Positions 37,419 to 41,997 of a DNA stretch of 41,997 nucleotides are shown in pieces. The notes below the pieces were generated by a model. That model saw only the letters and a list, made by a program, of their open reading frames with translations, made no database searches and was not told the origin of the DNA. Made by a program: the position numbers and the translations under genes. Each line of letters begins with the position of its first letter. The stretch's first letter is position 1. The DNA comes from Pseudomonas sp. CROZ-RG-20F-R04-15 (lineage in GTDB: Bacteria; Pseudomonadota; Gammaproteobacteria; Pseudomonadales; Pseudomonadaceae), in contig NZ_JAKNQL010000036.1 of NCBI RefSeq assembly GCF_022662375.1, forward strand, positions 1 to 41,997. The letters are read 5' to 3'.

Positions 37419-40400
37419 TTACCCGAGGGCAGTTTTCTCCAGGTGTTCAAGGATGATCGGGTAGACGTCGACCACCGCGTTCTTGCCGAACATGCAGTCG
37501 ATGTGGCCGTAACCCGGCACTACTTGGCGGCTGTAGCGGTCCGGCCCGTGCATGTCGCACAAACGCTGGTAGGTCTTGAGGGTGCTTTCCGGCAGGTAGC
37601 ACTGGTTGTCGGCGCCGCTGATAAAACAGATCGGCATGGTCAGCCGGTCAAAGTGCGGCATGTACACATCGTTGCCTTTGAAATCCACCAGATGCCCTTT
37701 GCGCACGATCAGGGCCAGGTGCTCGAAGGTCTCGATGTTCGACTCGCCGAACAACTCGTGCAGGTTGTCGTGCAGGGTTTCGTTGAGGGTGTCGTGGCGA
37801 TACAGCGAGGCGTACATGAAGGTGATGCGATGGCACACCGGATTGGTGCAATAACCCTGTGCCTCGATCCGTGCGTAGCCGTTGAGGGCCTTGTCGTAGA
37901 GTTTGTTGAACCAGTTCTCCTTGCTGTCGGCGTAAGCGGTCATCGACTTGATGCCAATCGCATCGAGCATCCCCGGCAAGTGCAACCCGGCCTTCAACCC
38001 CGTTGCGGTCGCGACCACGGTGTCCGCAGCAATCTGCGAGCACACCACCGAGCGCACGCCCTGCAAACCGGCGAGCAGTGACATGAAAAATGTCGTCGCA
38101 CCATAGCAATGCACTACGCATTGCACGTCTTTGGCGTTGGTCTCCTGCTGAATCTGCGCGATGGCAGCCTTGAAGTCGTACTGGGCAATCTGATCGCCGT
38201 TCCATTCCTTCTTGCTCGCCGGCAGCAAAATGCTCACACGGAAATCCAGCAGCCAGACGTCGTAATCGTGCTTGCACAGGTATTCCAGCAGGTTGGTCTG
38301 AATGGTGTCGGTGGAAAAGATATTCGAGCCCACGCCCAAGCCATGCACCAGCATCACCGGGCCTTTGCTCCCGGCCTGATAACGGGTCAGACGCAACTCG
38401 ACACCGTCCTCGGTAGGGAAGAAATGCACCGCTGGCGTCGGCGCATCCAGCGGTCTTTTCAACCGTGGCGGCGCGTCGGGGTTGAAATAGATATCGCCGG
38501 CAAACACGCCGCCGTAACTTTCCCAGAGAATCCCGGCGAAGAACTTGCCGAAGCGCGCCAGCCCTTCGATACGTTCACGCTCGTTGCGCGCATTGAGCAC
38601 CTTCATGGTGGTCATCTGCTTGGCGAAATCGGTCGGATGGATGTGCATCACCCCGGAGCCGATCACCTCGCCGGTCTTGTCCGGGCCGCGATACAAGGTC
38701 ACATAAAGAGTGCTGGTGTCGTGCCAGATGTTCAGCACGCCGTTATCTTCCGGCACGGTTTTGAAGGCGCTGAAGAAATAGTCGCAGCCGTCCTCGGCGG
38801 TCAGTTTCATGTCGTACTTCATGTGCCGTGTATCGACCTGTTGCTCGAACTGCTCGAACAGGTTGAACACGCCGTTGCTGGCGGTCAGCGGCTGTGATGA
38901 CAGCGCTGGGGCGATGACGGTGCCAACGATGGTCGCTGCGTGTTCCGGCTCCTTGATCATGCGATTGAGGTCGTTGGCGGTGATGGTCAGGGTGAAGTCG
39001 ATCGGCGAGTTATCCGCCTCGCCGCGCTTGGCCGCCGCTTCGTAGACTTTCAGATCGGTGCTCTGCGCCGCAGTGAAGGCCCGGGAGAAATAGCCCTTCA
39101 TGGTTTCGGTGAACTGCACGCCAAGGGTTGGCGGCGCCACCGGTTTGCGTGGCGCCGACGGCAGTGTGTAGTCGATCTGCCAGCCACGGTCGGCAGCGAG
39201 CAGGCCCATGTTGCGTTCACTCACGGCAGAAATGGTCAGCAGCGGATTGACCGCCAGCGACGTCGGAATCACTGCGCCATCGGTCACGTACAAGTTGGCG
39301 TACACATCGGTGCCACTGGCGCCGCTGAAAACCTGGCCCTTGTGATTGACCACGCCTTGCGCCGCATCTTCGCCCATCACGCAACCGCCCAACGGGTGCA
39401 CCGAGACGATGCTGTGCTTGAGCAGCTTGGTCCAGATCGGGTTCTCCACCCAGACCCCGCCCAACGCTTTGGTGCTCTGGTGCAGACGCTGGTTGCCGAG
39501 TTTGAAGTTCTCCTGCTCGCCAACGCCGGGCCAATCAATGCGCAGTTGATCCTTGTTGTCGAGGACCATGCGCCCCTGGCCGCTGTCGTGGCTCATGATC
39601 AGGTAGGTCTGCATGTTGTGCAGTGCGCCGTAATACGGGCCGCGCAGGAAGCTTTCGGCTTCGCGCTCCTTGTATTTCACCTTGGCGCTGAAGCTGTCGT
39701 CGCTAGCCACGCCGATCATCTCGGCGAATCCCGCCATGCTCGGCACCATCGGCCGGCCAAGCGCGCCGGGGATCGAACCTTCCTCGATGACCATGCGACT
39801 GCGCCAGTCGCCTTCGGTGCGCATGTCGATGACCGAGGTGATGCACGGGCCGACCGGATGCAGTTCCTTGGCCGGGTGCGCGCCGAAACCGATGCCATTG
39901 ATGACCTGTTCGCAGTTGTGGCCGAAGCCGAGGATGTCGCCGTTGCCGCTCATGTTCTCGCCGAGCTGGGCGGACATCACCACACCTTTGTCGCGCGTGC
40001 GCAGAAGAATTTCCGTGGAGCCGAGGGTGCCGGCGGAGACCACGACGATGTCAGCCTTCACGAACAGCGTCGGCGCGCTGAACATCTCACGGCCACTGTC
40101 CAAATATTGGAAATGCACGATCCAGCCATCACCGTCGCGCTCCAGATGCCGCACCTCGGCCTGACAGAAAATCTCCGTGCCATGGTTCCAGGCGTCCGGC
40201 AGATAGTTCATCAGCGTGGTGTTCTTGGCCTTGTTGTTACAGCCCGACACGCAGTCGCCGCACTGGTTGCACGGCAGTTGCTCGACACCGACGTGGTTGA
40301 GGTTGTTCGGCAGTTTGTCGAAGGTCACGTTGATCGGCGGCTTGTAGAAATGCGCACCCTGCTGGAGGTAATCCGCCGACTTCTTGTTGGCGTCTAGCTT

Positions 40401-40871
40401 GGGCAGGTTCGGCGCAGTGCTCGGATAAGGATTGGGTTTGAGCATCTCGCGGGCGCGGGCATAACCGTCCTTGAGCAACGTGTCGCGGTGTTCACGCACC
40501 GCTTGCGGCCAGCGTGGGTCATCGAACACGCCTGGCTCCGGCTCAAGGGCCACGTTGGCATTGATCAGCGACGTGCCGCCGAGGCCGCAACCGACCACGA
40601 CGTTTTGCTGGGCGTTGACGTGCAGATCGAACAGACCGGTACGCGAGCCGATATGGCCGTCCGGGTCATGCACCTGCAGTTCTTCGGTGGCGGCGATCAT
40701 GGTGTTGGGGTATTCGCCGGGTTGGATTTCCCGACCGCGTTCGAGCAGGCACACACGTTTGCCGGCACGGGACAGGCGCGAGGCAGCAATGCCGCCGCCG
40801 TAGCCTGAACCAATGACAATCACATCGTAGTGTTCCTTGATCTCGCTGATGGGCGTTGCGATCCGTGTCAT
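37419..40871 (-). CDS. GMC oxidoreductase fused to alpha/beta hydrolase
   Basis: This 1150-aa fusion is uncommonly long. Residues 1-about 575 are a cholesterol-oxidase-like GMC flavoenzyme: GSGYGG from G21, a Cys cluster C201, C204, C207, C211 (CNQCGDCVSGCN), HPLGGCVMG and NPLLTISAVSERN. A linker domain follows. From about 820 there is an alpha/beta hydrolase with oxyanion motif HGLGVG at 843. The nucleophile position is C922 (VHCYGAT) rather than Ser, with D1088 (SGADNQC) and H1123 (GYGHIDC). No signal peptide is seen. ATG at 40871 is preferred over 40880 because AGAGG is correctly spaced only for the former. The fusion suggests oxidation and hydrolysis of the same lipid or sterol-like substrate. 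Confidence 0.9.
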   Translation of the reverse strand: MTRIATPISEIKEHYDVIVIGSGYGGGIAASRLSRAGKRVCLLERGREIQPGEYPNTMIAATEELQVHDPDGHIGSRTGLFDLHVNAQQNVVVGCGLGGTSLINANVALEPEPGVFDDPRWPQAVREHRDTLLKDGYARAREMLKPNPYPSTAPNLPKLDANKKSADYLQQGAHFYKPPINVTFDKLPNNLNHVGVEQLPCNQCGDCVSGCNNKAKNTTLMNYLPDAWNHGTEIFCQAEVRHLERDGDGWIVHFQYLDSGREMFSAPTLFVKADIVVVSAGTLGSTEILLRTRDKGVVMSAQLGENMSGNGDILGFGHNCEQVINGIGFGAHPAKELHPVGPCITSVIDMRTEGDWRSRMVIEEGSIPGALGRPMVPSMAGFAEMIGVASDDSFSAKVKYKEREAESFLRGPYYGALHNMQTYLIMSHDSGQGRMVLDNKDQLRIDWPGVGEQENFKLGNQRLHQSTKALGGVWVENPIWTKLLKHSIVSVHPLGGCVMGEDAAQGVVNHKGQVFSGASGTDVYANLYVTDGAVIPTSLAVNPLLTISAVSERNMGLLAADRGWQIDYTLPSAPRKPVAPPTLGVQFTETMKGYFSRAFTAAQSTDLKVYEAAAKRGEADNSPIDFTLTITANDLNRMIKEPEHAATIVGTVIAPALSSQPLTASNGVFNLFEQFEQQVDTRHMKYDMKLTAEDGCDYFFSAFKTVPEDNGVLNIWHDTSTLYVTLYRGPDKTGEVIGSGVMHIHPTDFAKQMTTMKVLNARNERERIEGLARFGKFFAGILWESYGGVFAGDIYFNPDAPPRLKRPLDAPTPAVHFFPTEDGVELRLTRYQAGSKGPVMLVHGLGVGSNIFSTDTIQTNLLEYLCKHDYDVWLLDFRVSILLPASKKEWNGDQIAQYDFKAAIAQIQQETNAKDVQCVVHCYGATTFFMSLLAGLQGVRSVVCSQIAADTVVATATGLKAGLHLPGMLDAIGIKSMTAYADSKENWFNKLYDKALNGYARIEAQGYCTNPVCHRITFMYASLYRHDTLNETLHDNLHELFGESNIETFEHLALIVRKGHLVDFKGNDVYMPHFDRLTMPICFISGADNQCYLPESTLKTYQRLCDMHGPDRYSRQVVPGYGHIDCMFGKNAVVDVYPIILEHLEKTALG

Positions 40872-40995
40872 GAGGTGCATCCTCTAATCAGGCAGATGGG
40901 GCAACTCTGCGGTTGCCTGCAATCAATGGGCGAACGGGCACCTGGCCTCCGGATCAAGTCCGGCGACAGCACAGCGGTCTGGCGGGTGGGGCGCG

Positions 40996-41082
40996 CTACA
41001 GGCGAGCGTGCTGATTGGCGGCGCGTCGTAGCGTGCGCTTGCGTGGCGAGGGCGGGGGGCGGTGCGGCTGACTATCCATCAT
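40996..41082 (-). CDS. Possible 28-aa basic peptide
   Basis: A short frame of 29 codons (MMDSQPHRPPPSPRKRTLRRAANQHARL, split here as MMDSQPHRPPPSPRKRTL then RRAANQHARL) starts at 41082 after a good GGGAGAACGC ribosome site and ends TAG. It lies upstream of the GMC fusion on the same strand. It could be a leader peptide or chance; the strong ribosome site is the main support. Confidence 0.3.
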   Translation of the reverse strand: MMDSQPHRPPPSPRKRTLRRAANQHARL

Positions 41083-41101
41083 GCGTTCTCCCAGAACCTG
41101 A

Positions 41102-41110
41102 TGTGGATAA
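41102..41110 (-). promoter_or_regulatory. Perfect DnaA box (minus strand)
   Basis: TGTGGATAA is the inverse of the DnaA-box consensus TTATCCACA. It is the only perfect box here in this orientation. Confidence 0.8.
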
Positions 41111-41247
41111 GTGACGGCTGTCCTTGTGCCATTGCAGTGAAGACAGCGCTGGAATCGAAGTCAAGGCAGCGCCTTAGAACTGTATGAAATCTGATCAATT
41201 GCCGTTTGGACTATGACGGGCGGGGCTCACGGGATTTGACGAACAAG

Positions 41248-41795
41248 TTATCCACATAGCCACCCACAGCAAATGGGGGTAACTGTGGATGACTCGGAAA
41301 ATAACTGGCTGATTTGTGAAGAAAAAGCGTGACTTATCCAGAAGGGCGATCTGGAAGACGCATTGGTTGTTTTTTGATCACATCCTTGAAAGCCACGGTT
41401 TTAATGGCTTGTAGCGGATGGCAAACACGTTATCCACAGAAGCGCCAACAGAGTTCGGGGGTAACTTTGCATCTGCTGTGGAAAAGCGCTGAAGACTGCG
41501 AAAAATCGGGGGTTTCGGAAGATTCATCCGGTTAAAAGTACAAATTGATCATTTATTAATCAACTCTCTGAAAGCCACGGTTTGTATGGGCTTCAGCGGA
41601 TAGCGAACATCTTATCCACAGAAGCGCCAACAGAGATTGGGGGCAACTTATTAAGTTATCCTGCCGAAAAAGCGCCGAAAATCCGTGACTTAGGCTGGTT
41701 GTTTTTTGAACGGAGGGCTGTAGGGCTTGATTGGCGTGGGGTCTAGAGAAGGGCGAACACGTTATCCACAGATCCGCCAACAGGGATTGTGGGTA
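41248..41795 (+). repeat. Degenerate tandem repeat carrying four perfect DnaA boxes
   Basis: Perfect TTATCCACA boxes begin at 41248, 41430, 41612 and 41762, i.e. spacings 182, 182 and 150 bp. Each box is followed by a related block (consensus GAAGCGCCAACAGAG then GGGGGTAAC), and the unit ends share TGAAAGCCACGGTTT and AGCGGATGGCAAAC. One-mismatch boxes lie at 41284 (inverse), 41334 and 41477 (inverse). Unit 2 has an AT-rich stretch around 41537-41565. No gene is convincing in 41083-41795. Confidence 0.85.
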
Positions 41796-41997
41796 AAGCT
41801 ACCCTCATCGGAACGCCGCCCGCCCAGCCCTCTCCCAAAGGGAGAGGGGGCCGACCGCATCGCCTATGCAAGCTCCACCGACCTGAACGAACATTGTGAT
41901 CTCAGGCTTGGCCAAACCAAGGTCACCGCGCAGTCGCAGGTCGATGTAATTAGCCAATACCACTCGGTAGGTCCCCTCTCCCTCCGGGAGAGGGCTA
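41795..41997. repeat. Family C repeat, cut by the window edge
   Basis: After an alternative tail identical (inverse) to 17781-17813, it has CCCTCTCCCAAAGGGAGAGGG, a central part with CCGACCTGAACGA and CAGGTCGATG, and the right arm CCCCTCTCCCTCCGGGAGAG. The end lies beyond the window. Confidence 0.78.

Noticed and set aside
41329..41535. Protein-coding gene in the right-end non-coding region (68-aa frame)
   Set aside because: The frame overlaps the tandem DnaA-box repeat, has no ribosome site and its residues follow the repeat units rather than a protein pattern.

Overview
The window is chromosomal DNA of a Pseudomonas, most likely the P. fluorescens group. The gene content (creBCD, glyA1-soxBDAG-purU-fdhA, ltaE, gbcA/gbcB, a FecI/FecR/TonB-receptor/PepSY iron operon), the high GC and the dense REP/REPIN-type repeats all point there. 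No phage, IS transposase, CRISPR, rRNA or tRNA gene was seen.

Layout. (1) 1-3345: a stand-alone response regulator, divergent from an operon of a cNMP-like/CBS/DUF294 nucleotidyltransferase protein and a DEDDh exonuclease. (2) 3635-9167: a siderophore operon of ECF sigma factor, FecR-type regulator, TonB-dependent hydroxamate-siderophore receptor, PepSY membrane reductase-like protein and a small membrane protein; the order resembles foxI-foxR-foxA-foxB. (3) 9342-16151: a glutathione S-transferase-like gene, creD-creC-creB (minus strand), a retropepsin-like periplasmic protein, a YihG-type acyltransferase and a DUF2780 protein. (4) 16302-17608: an ECF sigma factor/RskA-like anti-sigma pair. 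(5) 17830-18665: a small AT-richer cassette (a 61-aa orphan, a CspA-type protein and a 32-bp perfect palindrome) lying between two copies of the fdhA 3' end, each with its own terminator. (6) 18683-27817 (minus): fdhA, purU, soxG, soxA, soxD, soxB, glyA. (7) 28092-30996: traX-like gene, low-specificity threonine aldolase, SDR oxidoreductase. (8) 31334-34027: divergent gbcB and gbcA. (9) 34150-40871 (minus): an operon of a 1150-aa GMC oxidoreductase/alpha-beta hydrolase fusion, a membrane-anchored dihaem cytochrome c and a metallophosphoesterase. (10) 40872-41997: non-coding DNA with an array of perfect DnaA boxes, four of them on a degenerate roughly 182-bp tandem repeat.

How the genes work together. 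GbcA/GbcB demethylate glycine betaine to dimethylglycine. SoxBDAG oxidises sarcosine to glycine, releasing a one-carbon unit that GlyA, PurU and FdhA use or detoxify, and LtaE handles threonine/glycine. The window therefore holds most of a quaternary-amine to glycine/serine catabolic route; the dimethylglycine demethylase genes are not here. The iron operon is an independent cell-surface-signalling unit.

Three families of imperfect palindromic repeats fill many intergenic gaps: REPINs built on GGGAGCGAGCCTGCTCGC, elements beginning GATCGTTCCCACGC, and elements with CCCTCTCCC/GGGAGAGGG ends. The least explained features are the DnaA-box tandem array at the right end, the cassette between duplicated fdhA ends, and the GMC-hydrolase/cytochrome/phosphoesterase operon.
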